A stretch of 35,640 bases of DNA from Ruminococcus sp. (GTDB lineage: Bacteria > Bacillota > Clostridia > Oscillospirales > Ruminococcaceae): assembly GCA_015066845.1 (NCBI GenBank), contig SVNO01000018.1, positions 1 to 35,640 on the forward strand, given 5' to 3'. The translations under genes and the position numbers were made by a program. This document shows, piece by piece, positions 24,425 through 31,993 of this stretch. The notes beneath the pieces are model-generated. The model did not search any database. It worked only from the letters and a program-made list of their open reading frames with translations, and was not told the DNA's origin. The stretch's first letter is position 1. The number at the start of each line of letters is the position of its first letter.

Positions 24425-25018
24425 TTAAAAATAGCGAATCAAAGACACGACTTTGCCGAGGATTTCTACCTCCTGCACGATAATCGGGTCCATGAAATCA
24501 TTTTCCGGCTGGAGGCGGTAATGTCCGTTCTCCTTGTAGAAGGTCTTGACAGTGGCTTCACTGTGGTCAACCATTGCTACTACAATGTCGCCGTTTTCGG
24601 CATAGTTGGTCTGCTCGACAACAACGATGTCACCGTCAAAAATTCCTGCATTTATCATACTTTCGCCGCGTACACGCAAAGCGAACAGCTGGTTTTCATA
24701 ATGCTTAAGCGGTTCAAAGGCGATATAATCCGTGACATTTTCAATCGCGGTAATCGGCACACCTGCCGCAACCGTACCGACCAGCGGAATGCCCTCGCCC
24801 TCCTGTATTGTATCATCAGTCACCACAATGGCGCGGTTCTTGCCGTCCGCCATGTGGATCCTGCCGTCCTCCTCCAGCTTGTGCAGATAACGATGCACTG
24901 TGGAGGTCGAGCGAATACCCACTCCCTCGCAGATTTCCCGCACGGAGGGTGCCATATTCTCACAGCGGATATAGTCCTTGATGAATTCGAGAATCTCATC
25001 TGCTCTCTGTGTGCCCAT
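24425..25018 (-). CDS. lexA: LexA SOS repressor
   Basis: A 197-residue LexA. Residues 1-65 form the winged helix (RADEILEFIKDYIRCENMAPSVREICEGVGIRSTSTVHRYL). The self-cleavage site is Ala85-Gly86 in GTVAAGVP, with the Ser120 (GESM)/Lys158 (TVKTF) dyad. RecA filaments trigger cleavage and derepression of SOS genes. The start at 25018 is chosen by GAAGAGGAG upstream, which is itself the end of murC. Only four bases separate it from murC. No LexA box was seen near it, so its promoter would be that of murC unless an internal one exists. Confidence 0.93.
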   Translation of the reverse strand: MGTQRADEILEFIKDYIRCENMAPSVREICEGVGIRSTSTVHRYLHKLEEDGRIHMADGKNRAIVVTDDTIQEGEGIPLVGTVAAGVPITAIENVTDYIAFEPLKHYENQLFALRVRGESMINAGIFDGDIVVVEQTNYAENGDIVVAMVDHSEATVKTFYKENGHYRLQPENDFMDPIIVQEVEILGKVVSLIRYF

Positions 25019-25022
25019 AGAC

Positions 25023-26441
25023 TTACTCCTCTTCATGCAGCTGCTTGAGTATCATCTTCGCGACCTTGTATACGTCACCGCAGCCCATTGTCAGCACCAA
25101 GTCGCCCTCCTGCACATGCTCGCAGACATAATTGCAGACATTCTCGAAATTGCTGTACTTGCGCTCATCCGTGTATTCTGCCTCCTCGTCCTGCGGGAAC
25201 CAGACACAATTGTCCATTTTCTCCGCAAGATGGCGCGTGAAGATATGGTAGGTGTTCTTCTCGCGTGAGCCCATGATGTCGGTGAGAACCGGAATATCAG
25301 CAATATTCAGGGATTCTGCAAATTCATCGAGATGCTGCGCTGTTCTGGAGAATGTGAACGGCTGGAATACTGCCCACACGCGCTTGTAGGGCATATTCTT
25401 TGCCGCTTTGAGCGTTGCAGTCAGCTCCGTGGGATGGTGGGCATAGTCATCGGCAATGGTCACGCCGCGCACCTGTCCGAGAACCTCGAACCGTCTGCCG
25501 GCACCACGGAATTCTGCAAGTCCCTGTGTGATCGCCGCAAAGGAAATGCCGAGGCTGTCACATGCTGCAACGGCTGCCAGAGAATTGAGCACATTGTGCT
25601 CACCCGGCACTTGCAGTGTGATTCTCCCCAGTACTTCGCCATTTTTCACAGCTGTATATGCCATGGAAGAACCGCTGAGAATTTCCACATCCACTGCACG
25701 GTAGGCATTGCCCTCGCCATAACCGAAGGAAATCAGCTCCTTGCCGGTAATGCCCTCGACCGCCTTGCAGGTATTGGCGCAGTCGCCGTTGAAAATGATG
25801 CGCTTGGTGGTCAGCTCACAGAATTTATGGAACGAACGGATGATGTTGTCCACGGTCTTGAAATAATCCAGATGGTCTGCGTCAATGTTCAGGATCACCG
25901 CAGTATCGGGATAGAGCTTGAGGAATGTGTCCACAAATTCACATGCCTCGCATACAAAAATATCACTTGAACCGGAGCATCCGCTGCCGCCGATGCAGGG
26001 GAGCTTGCCGCCGATGAATGCGGAAAGGTCAACCTTTGCCGTGTAGAGGATCTGCGCAAGCATGGAAGTGGTTGTGGTCTTGCCGTGCGTACCGGATACG
26101 CATACAGCATCGCCGTACCAACTGCTGACAATGCCCAGCAATTCGCTGCGTTCGAGCACCGGAACGCCGGAAGCTCTCGCTGCAATCAGCTCCGGATTGT
26201 CTGCCATAATTGCGGCAGTATGCACAATGAGGTCCGCGCCCTCAATGTTCTCCGCGCACTGTCCGAGCATCACCGGAATGCCCATATTACGCACTGCCTG
26301 CAGGGTGTCCGTTTCATTGTTGTCAGAACCGGTCAGATAAAATCCCTTGGCATGGAGAATCTGTGCAAGCGGATACATACCGCTGCCGCCGATGCCAATG
26401 AAGTGAATGTGTTGTTTTCCGTCAAGAATTGATTTATTCAT
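25023..26441 (-). CDS. murC: UDP-N-acetylmuramate--L-alanine ligase
   Basis: A 472-residue MurC, adding L-Ala to UDP-MurNAc. It has the N-terminal Rossmann domain (HIHFIGIGGSGMYPLAQIL), the ATP loop GTHGKTTTTS at 117-126, the central ligase motif LNIDADHLDYF, and the C-terminal domain opening with DDYAHHPTE. Start ATG 26441 has AGGTGG upstream; a GTG at 26450 adds three residues and is less likely. It is the first gene of the transcript murC-lexA-zapA-U32-dut-DUF4321 and is divergent from spoVG. Confidence 0.96.
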   Translation of the reverse strand: MNKSILDGKQHIHFIGIGGSGMYPLAQILHAKGFYLTGSDNNETDTLQAVRNMGIPVMLGQCAENIEGADLIVHTAAIMADNPELIAARASGVPVLERSELLGIVSSWYGDAVCVSGTHGKTTTTSMLAQILYTAKVDLSAFIGGKLPCIGGSGCSGSSDIFVCEACEFVDTFLKLYPDTAVILNIDADHLDYFKTVDNIIRSFHKFCELTTKRIIFNGDCANTCKAVEGITGKELISFGYGEGNAYRAVDVEILSGSSMAYTAVKNGEVLGRITLQVPGEHNVLNSLAAVAACDSLGISFAAITQGLAEFRGAGRRFEVLGQVRGVTIADDYAHHPTELTATLKAAKNMPYKRVWAVFQPFTFSRTAQHLDEFAESLNIADIPVLTDIMGSREKNTYHIFTRHLAEKMDNCVWFPQDEEAEYTDERKYSNFENVCNYVCEHVQEGDLVLTMGCGDVYKVAKMILKQLHEEE

Positions 26442-26461
26442 AAAATCCACCTAATTTCTTC

Positions 26462-26513
26462 TTATTGATTACATATCTAAGCATTATACTAAGTATATGC
26501 TGTGAATGCGCAA
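26462..26513. promoter_or_regulatory. Overlapping divergent promoters of murC and spoVG
   Basis: A minus-strand TATAAT (26483-26488) with a weak TTGCGC -35 at 19 bases would serve murC. A plus-strand TATACT (26485-26490), with weak TTATTG upstream at 17 bases, could serve spoVG. The two -10 boxes overlap and share the palindrome ATACTAAGTAT (26486-26496). The spoVG side is the less certain. Confidence 0.45.
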
Positions 26514-26519
26514 TTTACA

Positions 26520-26566
26520 CTTCTGCATAAAGTCTGGAATTTCGCACCATACTATTCATGCAGAAG
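26520..26566 (+). promoter_or_regulatory. Inverted repeat in the spoVG leader
   Basis: Nine-base perfect arms CTTCTGCAT (26520-26528) and ATGCAGAAG (26558-26566) enclose 29 bases. The structure ends about 28 bases before the spoVG ribosome-binding site. It could be a leader hairpin or a two-site operator. Confidence 0.45.
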
Positions 26567-26608
26567 CCGTGCTGCAGATTACGCAGAACATCACAAGGAG
26601 GTCATACC

Positions 26609-27022
26609 ATGGAAATCACAGACATTAAAATCCGCAGAATCGTTGCCGAAGGCAGACTCCGTGCTGTTGTATCCATCACACTGGATCACATGTTTGCCGT
26701 GCACGACATCAAAATTGTTCAGGGAAATGAACGCATTTTTCTTGCCATGCCCAGCCGCAAGGATGAGAACGGCACATTCCGCGATGTGTTCCATCCCATT
26801 CATCCGGAAGCAAGAAAGCTTCTCGAAGAACGAATTCTGACAGCTTATCAGCAGTATCTTGTACTCCTGCAGGAACGCGAAGCTGCAGAACAGAACGCGC
26901 AGGCAGCTGCACAGGACAATGCAGAACCGGTACAGGACAATGCAGAGCCGGTGCAGGACAATGCAGAACCGGTACAGGACAATGCAGAGCCGGCACAGGA
27001 AACAGAAACGACTGAAGCGTAA
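26609..27022 (+). CDS. spoVG: Septation regulator SpoVG with repetitive acidic tail
   Basis: A 137-residue SpoVG. Residues 1-85 are the conserved nucleic-acid-binding domain (MEITDIKIRRI; RAVVSITLDHMFAVHDIKIV; FLAMPSRKDENGTFRDVFHPI). Start ATG 26609 has AAGGAGG upstream; the in-frame extension to 26558 is rejected. SpoVG proteins bind DNA or RNA and affect septation, sporulation and virulence genes in Firmicutes. The tail is unusual: after a Glu/Gln/Ala stretch come four copies of a seven-residue unit QDNAEPV (last copy ending PA), giving an acidic disordered end. A strong terminator follows. Confidence 0.94.
   Translation: MEITDIKIRRIVAEGRLRAVVSITLDHMFAVHDIKIVQGNERIFLAMPSRKDENGTFRDVFHPIHPEARKLLEERILTAYQQYLVLLQEREAAEQNAQAAAQDNAEPVQDNAEPVQDNAEPVQDNAEPAQETETTEA
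26912..26995 (+). repeat. In-frame 21-bp tandem repeat in spoVG
   Basis: Four 21-base units start at 26912, 26933, 26954 and 26975, each coding QDNAEPV or QDNAEPA. Units 1 and 3 share GAA/GTA codons and units 2 and 4 share GAG, so the array looks like a duplicated 42-base pair. Confidence 0.9.
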
Positions 27023-27037
27023 TTACATGGTTTGCAG

Positions 27038-27065
27038 GAACGGCATAATGCCGTTCTTTTTTTTT
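27038..27065 (+). terminator. spoVG terminator
   Basis: GAACGGCA-TAA-TGCCGTTC, an eight-base perfect stem, followed by nine T. Confidence 0.92.
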
Positions 27066-27066
27066 G

Positions 27067-27086
27067 CAGGCGGTCTTTGTGCGGTG
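27067..27086. repeat. Repeat D end relic
   Basis: CAGGCGGTCTTTGTGCGGTG is identical over 20 bases to the complement of 9917-9936, the left end of repeat D. It lies between the spoVG terminator and the Nudix stop codon. The other end of D is not found nearby, so this is a fragment. Confidence 0.55.
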
Positions 27087-27092
27087 CCGGCT

Positions 27093-27629
27093 TTATTTCT
27101 GCAAAGCAAGGTAGCGGAGAATGGCAACCTGCGTTTTTGCGTCCGGAATTTCATTGGCAAGCACCATGCGCACTGCCTCCTGCAGGGAAACGCGCTCAAC
27201 ATCGAGGAATTCTCCCTCATCTAAATGCTGCGCTGCAAACTGCAGATCCTTGGCAAGATAGATGTGAATGACCTCGGTATTGTATGCCGGTGTGGGGTAG
27301 AGCTTTCCCAGATAGGCGAACGATGCAGCAGTACAGCCGCATTCCTCCAGCAGCTCACGTCTGCCGCAGGTTTCGGGATCCTCACCGTATTCCAGCTTGC
27401 CGGCAGGAATTTCCATCGTTATGGTTTCGTAGGGATAGCGGTACTGACGGACAAAGAACACCTCCTCATTTTCCGTCAATGCAAGTACACAAACACCGCC
27501 GGGATGCCGTACCACCTCACGGATCGCCTGTGTACCGTCCTCAAGCAGGACGGTATCTTTTTCCACGCGGATGATCCTGCCATCATAGACAACCGTGCTC
27601 TCAAGCTGTGTTTCCATCAGATGTGCCAT
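27093..27629 (-). CDS. Nudix hydrolase, ADP-ribose pyrophosphatase type
   Basis: A 178-residue Nudix protein. The box GKLEYGEDPETCGRRELLEE fits G-x5-E-x7-REUxEExGU. The stretch FFVRQYRYPYETITMEIPAGKLE is typical of ADP-ribose pyrophosphatases (NudF type), which recycle ADP-ribose. The start at 27629 is favoured by AAGGAAG six bases upstream; ATG 27617 is possible. It overlaps the end of the yfhO-like gene by 29 bases, so the two are probably translationally coupled, although their functions have no obvious link. Confidence 0.9.
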   Translation of the reverse strand: MAHLMETQLESTVVYDGRIIRVEKDTVLLEDGTQAIREVVRHPGGVCVLALTENEEVFFVRQYRYPYETITMEIPAGKLEYGEDPETCGRRELLEECGCTAASFAYLGKLYPTPAYNTEVIHIYLAKDLQFAAQHLDEGEFLDVERVSLQEAVRMVLANEIPDAKTQVAILRYLALQK

Positions 27630-30096
27630 CTGCATCTTCCTTTCTTTCTTCTGTATGCTGCATTCCCTGAATCAGGCTTTGCGTGTAGGCATTTGCTGCA
27701 CGAACGCCGCTGACAGGGCTGTAGTCATAGCTGTGAATATGTCTGCGGTGTCTGGACGCGAACAGGGATTTGCCCAGTGCCAGATAAACTGCCAGAAGCA
27801 GCACACCGCCGAGCGTCAGGAAACAGCCGGCTTTCAGACCGGGTGTGCGGTAGGTGAACACAATATCGTTCTCCCCTGCTTCACAGCGCACTGCCATGAA
27901 GCCGCCGCTGACGCGCTCCACTTTCACCGGCTCGCCGTTGACCTGCGCACTCCAGCCCTTGTCATAGGGAACACTGAAGAACACAAGCTTGGGCTGTGCA
28001 AGGGAAATCGTGCCGGAAAAATGGTCTGCGTCATATGCAAAATTCTTGCAGGATTCCTCCGCATGTGCCCTGCAATAATCAAGGTAGGCATCCTGACTCG
28101 GCGTATAGGACGCGGCATCTGCGGGGGTGATGATGTCTTTGTAGGTTTCTGCCTGCTCAGGCGTGAGAATGAGCGAATGAATGAGCAGACGTTCACGGGT
28201 ACTGTCAATTCTGCCCTCCAGCATTTCCTCGGTTACATAGGTGTCATAGGAAAAGCCCATGGGGATGAAGTACTCGTTTTCGTAGATATTGAAGCCATTC
28301 TCCGTTTTCAGATAGGTGAAACCGGGGATGGACAACGGCTTTTCAGGGTCGGCATCCTCCTCGCGCTCGAAATAATACTTCACCGAGAACAAGCCGCGCA
28401 GCGTATAGTGCTTCGGCTCTGCACGGGAGGCAACGTCACGGGTGATACCGATGCTGTCATAGAAATCCATGATGGATACGCTGACAGTGCTGTGGAAGGT
28501 TCGCATACTGGACAATCCCCAGAACATCGGGTAATTGTCGTAATTCTCAGAAATGTCCACGCGGAAATAGTCCGCCTCATCATTTTCGTAGGAAATGGAA
28601 AGGTGCTCCTCGCCGCGGATGCCGGTTTCGATGTATTTGTCCGCGTCCGTGCCGATGCATTTCCCGAAATACACCATAGTGCCGGTGCAGACGGTACATG
28701 CCGCCGCTGTGAGAATCACAGCTTTCTGGAAGAACGGACGCTTTTCATGGCGCAGGCGAATCACCCAGATGCAGCCTGCCAGACAGAGAACGCAGGCAAG
28801 CATGACAATCCAGAAATATGCCGGAATATTGGCAAAAGCGAAAAATTCCGTCACCTTTTCCTCATTGTCGCGCGAGGGCAGGAAGAAGATGATGCCGTAA
28901 ATGGTAAGCATCAGTGCACACACGGAAATACCGCGTTTCCAGTGGATGTCGCGATTGTCGAGCGCGTGTGCGGTCATCATTGCCATGATGAGAAGGGGCA
29001 TGTAGTACCATCTGGCATAGTACGCGCCGTTGAGCATGTAGAACATGGCGTTGAGAATCGGGATGAATGCGCAGATGATGCACAGCCATGTCAGCTTGCT
29101 TGCCCAGTGCTTTTTCTGCTGTCCCATGAAAGCAATGACACCTGCCATGGAGAACAGGGGGAAGTAACCGCCGATGGATGCCCATTTTCCGCTTTCTGTG
29201 GAGAACAGATTCGGTCTTGCGGGCGCATCGGGAATCATGAAAAAGCTCTGGATAATACGCGCAATGCGCGTTTTATCGCTGTAGAACAGGATGTCCTGTC
29301 CAAACAGGCTGGAGGATACACGGGAATTTTCCATCACGGCAAGCGCGGACGGAAGCAGGACAATGCAGGCAATGAGAACGCCGAGAACAGCTTCAATGCC
29401 AAGGGCAAGGAATTTTTTCATATTCACATGGAAGTCGCGGCATCCCGAACGCATGAAGAAGTAAATCACGAGGAATACGACCTGTCCGGTGAAGAAGAAA
29501 TAATTGTTCATTGCCATGACAGCCACAATCACTGCAAACCAACCGCGGCGGTTGTTGTTGACAAGTTCCTCCATGGCAATGAGCATGAGGGGGAACAGCG
29601 CAGTCACATCCTGAAAATGGTTGAAAAAGAGATTGAACATCTGGAAACCGGAGAATGCGTAGAGCAATCCGCCAATGACTGCGGCGTTTTTATTCTGCAC
29701 AAACCGCCGGATATAGGCATAGGCTGTCAGGGAGGCAACACCATGCTTGAGGCAGAGCAGCCATGGGATGGAGTAGAGTACAAAGCTCTTGGGGAGCAGG
29801 ACGGACAGCCAGAAAAAGGGGCTGCCGAACAGGTAGAATGCATAGGAGCCGATGAAGCTGCCGCCAAGGTCGGTGTACCAGTTCCAGCCGAATTGTCCGG
29901 CGCGTACTGCGTCATTGGCAAGTTCATAGAACGGGAGCTGCTGGGATACAAAGTCACCGTAGTAGATGAAATACCCCTGATTCATCAGCATCAGCGGCAG
30001 GAGCACTATGAGCAGGGAAAGAAAGCCCAGCCCGAATGCCAGCGCGTATTTTTCATTTGTAGAATTACCCAAACGCTTGGGAAATGCAATTTGCAT
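27601..30096 (-). CDS. YfhO-family membrane protein
   Basis: An 831-residue multispanning membrane protein. Start ATG 30096 has GGAGGT upstream. About a dozen hydrophobic segments fill residues 15-480. The family's conserved loop early in the chain is visible (QGYFIYYGDFVSQQLPFY and WNWYTDLGGSFIGSYAFYLFGSPFFWLS). An extracellular region follows at about 490-780, and one more helix lies near the end (AGCFLTLGGVLLLAVYLAL). YfhO proteins are GT-C-like and associated with decoration of teichoic acids or polymers in Bacillus and Listeria. The exact substrate here is unknown. The gene follows yfcE at 66 bases. Confidence 0.88.
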   Translation of the reverse strand: MQIAFPKRLGNSTNEKYALAFGLGFLSLLIVLLPLMLMNQGYFIYYGDFVSQQLPFYELANDAVRAGQFGWNWYTDLGGSFIGSYAFYLFGSPFFWLSVLLPKSFVLYSIPWLLCLKHGVASLTAYAYIRRFVQNKNAAVIGGLLYAFSGFQMFNLFFNHFQDVTALFPLMLIAMEELVNNNRRGWFAVIVAVMAMNNYFFFTGQVVFLVIYFFMRSGCRDFHVNMKKFLALGIEAVLGVLIACIVLLPSALAVMENSRVSSSLFGQDILFYSDKTRIARIIQSFFMIPDAPARPNLFSTESGKWASIGGYFPLFSMAGVIAFMGQQKKHWASKLTWLCIICAFIPILNAMFYMLNGAYYARWYYMPLLIMAMMTAHALDNRDIHWKRGISVCALMLTIYGIIFFLPSRDNEEKVTEFFAFANIPAYFWIVMLACVLCLAGCIWVIRLRHEKRPFFQKAVILTAAACTVCTGTMVYFGKCIGTDADKYIETGIRGEEHLSISYENDEADYFRVDISENYDNYPMFWGLSSMRTFHSTVSVSIMDFYDSIGITRDVASRAEPKHYTLRGLFSVKYYFEREEDADPEKPLSIPGFTYLKTENGFNIYENEYFIPMGFSYDTYVTEEMLEGRIDSTRERLLIHSLILTPEQAETYKDIITPADAASYTPSQDAYLDYCRAHAEESCKNFAYDADHFSGTISLAQPKLVFFSVPYDKGWSAQVNGEPVKVERVSGGFMAVRCEAGENDIVFTYRTPGLKAGCFLTLGGVLLLAVYLALGKSLFASRHRRHIHSYDYSPVSGVRAANAYTQSLIQGMQHTEERKEDADGTSDGNTA

Positions 30097-30162
30097 GGGA
30101 TGTATACCTCCAGACCGGCAACTTTTCCGAGGATGCCGCATATAGTGATAGTGAACGGTGGC

Positions 30163-30672
30163 TTACAGCATTCCTGCTGCAAACTCCACAAGATTCACCA
30201 GAACACCGCTTTCACGGACATCAATCACCGCGAAGCCCGGTCGCTTTCCATCACGCGGCGCACCAAGGCTGCCGGGGTTGACGATGTAAAGCCCGTCATC
30301 GTAAACGTTTTGGCGCATATGCGTATGGCCAAAGAGGATGATGTCCGCACCGACGCTTTTTGCCTCGTAGCGAATGCGGTTGCTGCCAAATTTCACCTGA
30401 TAGCGGTCGCCGTGTGCTGCAAAAATTTTGTGTCCAAACGGCAGTGCCATGACAAACTCGTCATGGGTTGGCTGAACCAGAAAACCGCTGTCGCAGTTGC
30501 CTTTCAAATAGTGGAATTTTTCCCGATAGGCAGGATTCGCCATCAGAAAGGCATGGACTTCTCGCTCACCGTCACCAAGATGCAGGTACATGTCCGCATC
30601 GGGCTGCATCTGCATGACCTTTTCCAACGAACGGCGCATACCGTGCGTATCGGAGATTACGATAATTTTCAT
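30163..30672 (-). CDS. YfcE/MJ0936-type metallophosphodiesterase
   Basis: A 169-residue calcineurin-like phosphoesterase. All the metal-binding motifs are present: DTHG (8-11 region), GDGE, GNCD, HGD and GHTH, plus the closing NPGSLGAPR. The start at 30672 (MKIIVISDTHG) is supported by AGGAGG upstream; the longer frame to 30870 covers the promoter. YfcE-type enzymes hydrolyse phosphodiesters in vitro with manganese; the natural substrate is unknown. It is the first gene of a transcript with the YfhO and Nudix genes. Confidence 0.9.
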   Translation of the reverse strand: MKIIVISDTHGMRRSLEKVMQMQPDADMYLHLGDGEREVHAFLMANPAYREKFHYLKGNCDSGFLVQPTHDEFVMALPFGHKIFAAHGDRYQVKFGSNRIRYEAKSVGADIILFGHTHMRQNVYDDGLYIVNPGSLGAPRDGKRPGFAVIDVRESGVLVNLVEFAAGML

Positions 30673-30703
30673 ATTCCATCCTCCTGTAACGTTACTCCTT
30701 ATT

Positions 30704-30733
30704 ATTATAACACAGTTTGAAAAAAAATACAAT
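30704..30733. promoter_or_regulatory. Back-to-back promoters, yfcE and small-protein operon
   Basis: On the minus strand TTGTAT (30727-30732) and a perfect TATAAT (30704-30709) are 17 bases apart and serve the YfcE gene. On the plus strand TACAAT (30728-30733) lies over the same bases as the minus -35 and is a candidate -10 for the gene at 30764, with a weak TTATAA -35. The forward promoter is less certain. Confidence 0.55.
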
Positions 30734-30763
30734 ACAGTTTTGAAGAAAGAAAGGTGTTTTTTT

Positions 30764-31015
30764 ATGAACGAACTGAAATCCGGACAGGATTTGAACGGTT
30801 TGCTTGCTGTTGTGAGCAAAAAACTGGGTGTTCCGCCGGAGCAATTGCGCAAAGAACTGGAATCTGGCAAGTTTGACAGCGCGCTGCGTAACCTCAGCAG
30901 TGCGGATGCACAGAAATTTCAGCAAGCCATCCGCAATCCGAAGCTTGTGGAAAAGCTCATGAGTGCACCGCAGGCAAAGGCATTGTATGAAAAGCTGACG
31001 GGTGGGACACAGTAA
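30764..31015 (+). CDS. Small helical protein, first gene of BofA-like operon
   Basis: An 83-residue basic, soluble, helix-rich protein (MNELKSGQDLNGLLAVVSKKLG; SADAQKFQQAIRNPKLVEKLMSAPQAKALYEKLTGG). GAAAGGTG lies upstream of ATG 30764. No signal peptide, membrane segment or catalytic motif is visible, and I do not recognise a named family. Its stop overlaps the next start (TAATG at 31013-31017), so the two are translationally coupled. The context with a BofA-like gene suggests a sporulation or membrane role, as an inference only. Confidence 0.8.
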   Translation: MNELKSGQDLNGLLAVVSKKLGVPPEQLRKELESGKFDSALRNLSSADAQKFQQAIRNPKLVEKLMSAPQAKALYEKLTGGTQ

Positions 31016-31365
31016 TGGAGGATATGTTCAGCAAAATGCAGGAACTTCTGGCAGATCCTGAAAGCATGAAGCAGCTTTCGGAGCTTGCCGAGATGCTGCG
31101 CAGTGAAACGGATGCCGTGCCCTCCTCGGAGGATGCGGCAGAACCGGTGCAGGGCGGTGGATTTGACCCGATGCTCCTCATGAAACTCGGAGAGGTCTGG
31201 CAGAACAGCCAGCAGCAGGACGATAACACCGCCCTGTTGCTCGCACTGCGCCCCCATCTTCGGGCACAGCGGCGCGAAAAGGTGGACAGGGCAGTCCGGC
31301 TGCTGCGGTTGGTGACGGTATGGAAAGCACTGAAGGAAAGCGGAATGCTGCAAAATTTCTTGTAA
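31015..31365 (+). CDS. Conserved clostridial small protein of unknown function
   Basis: A 116-residue protein with an acidic N-terminal half (MEDMFSKMQELLADPESMKQLSELAEML) and a basic C-terminal helix region (LLLALRPHLRAQRREKVDRAVRLLRLVTVWKALK). I recall similar clostridial proteins with a LLxALRPxLxxxRRxKxDRAxxI core and no named function, often in spore formers. It overlaps the previous stop codon and is followed 13 bases later by the next gene. No membrane segment is present. Confidence 0.8.
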   Translation: MEDMFSKMQELLADPESMKQLSELAEMLRSETDAVPSSEDAAEPVQGGGFDPMLLMKLGEVWQNSQQQDDNTALLLALRPHLRAQRREKVDRAVRLLRLVTVWKALKESGMLQNFL

Positions 31366-31378
31366 AGGCGGTGAAAGC

Positions 31379-31657
31379 ATGGGACAATTTCCCCAGCAAA
31401 ATTTCAATGCAATGCGGCAGGATGCAATCCGGCGTTCGAGAGAAATGCAGCGGCGCGCCGGCATACCACAGCCGGCAGAGCAAAAAAAGCCCGAAATTCC
31501 GGACAATCCACCGCAGCCACAGCTACCCTCGGAGCTGGAGGGGCTATTGCATGGCTGGGATGCGGAACGTCTTGCATTGCTGGGGCTTTTGTACATATTG
31601 TATAAGGACGGTGCAGACCTTGGTCTGATACTGGCAATTGCCTATATATTGTTATAA
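31379..31657 (+). CDS. Small tail-anchored-like protein
   Basis: A 92-residue protein with a Gln/Arg/Pro-rich N-terminus (MGQFPQQNFNAMRQDAIRRSREM; PQPAEQKKPEIPDNPPQPQLP) and a hydrophobic C-terminus of about 27 residues (LALLGLLYILYKDGADLGLI, then LAIAYILL) broken by a charged KDGAD. The pattern is a cytoplasmic tail plus a C-terminal membrane hairpin or helix. GGCGG before ATG 31379 is a modest ribosome-binding site. Similar short proteins are seen in clostridia; none has a function I can name. Confidence 0.8.
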   Translation: MGQFPQQNFNAMRQDAIRRSREMQRRAGIPQPAEQKKPEIPDNPPQPQLPSELEGLLHGWDAERLALLGLLYILYKDGADLGLILAIAYILL

Positions 31658-31673
31658 AACGGGAGGAAAGCAT

Positions 31674-31940
31674 ATGGAATGGATGCAGGAAAACAGTCAG
31701 TACTTGTATTATGTCGGCGCGTTGGTATTACTCATTGTATTTTACATTCGCAGGCGCAGGCGCATCCGGACATTTCTGTTAGGCGGCATCAGTGGACTTG
31801 CCTGTCTGATTCTGCTGCATTGTTACGGTGGAGTGATAGGGTTTACGCCAACACTGTGTTGGTTTAATCTGTGCATTTCCACATTTCTGGGGATTCCGGG
31901 GGTGGTGCTGTTGTATCTGGCGGAGTTGTTTTTGACGTAA
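31674..31940 (+). CDS. bofA: BofA-like membrane protein
   Basis: An 88-residue membrane protein with GGGAGGAAAG before ATG 31674. Two helices (residues 11-24, and 36-51) are followed by a region that aligns well with B. subtilis BofA: GGVIGFTPTLCWFNLCISTFLGIPGVVLLYL against GG-LG-P-N--T--I-G-LGIPG. BofA holds the SpoIVFB intramembrane protease inactive until pro-sigma-K is to be cut in the mother cell. No SpoIVFA or SpoIVFB gene is in the window. The usual recR-yaaL-bofA order is absent; it ends a four-gene operon of small proteins instead. Confidence 0.8.
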   Translation: MEWMQENSQYLYYVGALVLLIVFYIRRRRRIRTFLLGGISGLACLILLHCYGGVIGFTPTLCWFNLCISTFLGIPGVVLLYLAELFLT

Positions 31941-31949
31941 ATAAAGAAA

Positions 31950-31974
31950 AGGCGGAGAGCAAAGCTCTCCGCCT
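31950..31974. terminator. Bidirectional terminator between bofA and rplL
   Basis: An 11-base perfect stem AGGCGGAGAGC-AAA-GCTCTCCGCCT. On the minus strand it is followed by UUUUCUUUAUUU, fitting rplL termination. Confidence 0.88.
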
Positions 31975-31993
31975 CCTACTGTAAGTATTAAAC

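Noticed and set aside
24383-25060. LexA box near lexA
   Set aside because: No GAAC-N4-GTTC type site was seen by eye on either strand around lexA or upstream of murC.
26541-26560. Sigma-H promoter for spoVG, as in Bacillus
   Set aside because: A GGAATT-like string is present, but the matching GAAT -10 element is not found at proper spacing.
27595-30720. A 1041-codon open frame on the plus strand opposite the Nudix, YfhO and YfcE genes
   Set aside because: The opposite strand has three well-recognised proteins with ribosome-binding sites. The plus frame is rich in His, Cys and Gln with no domain, typical of an antisense shadow.
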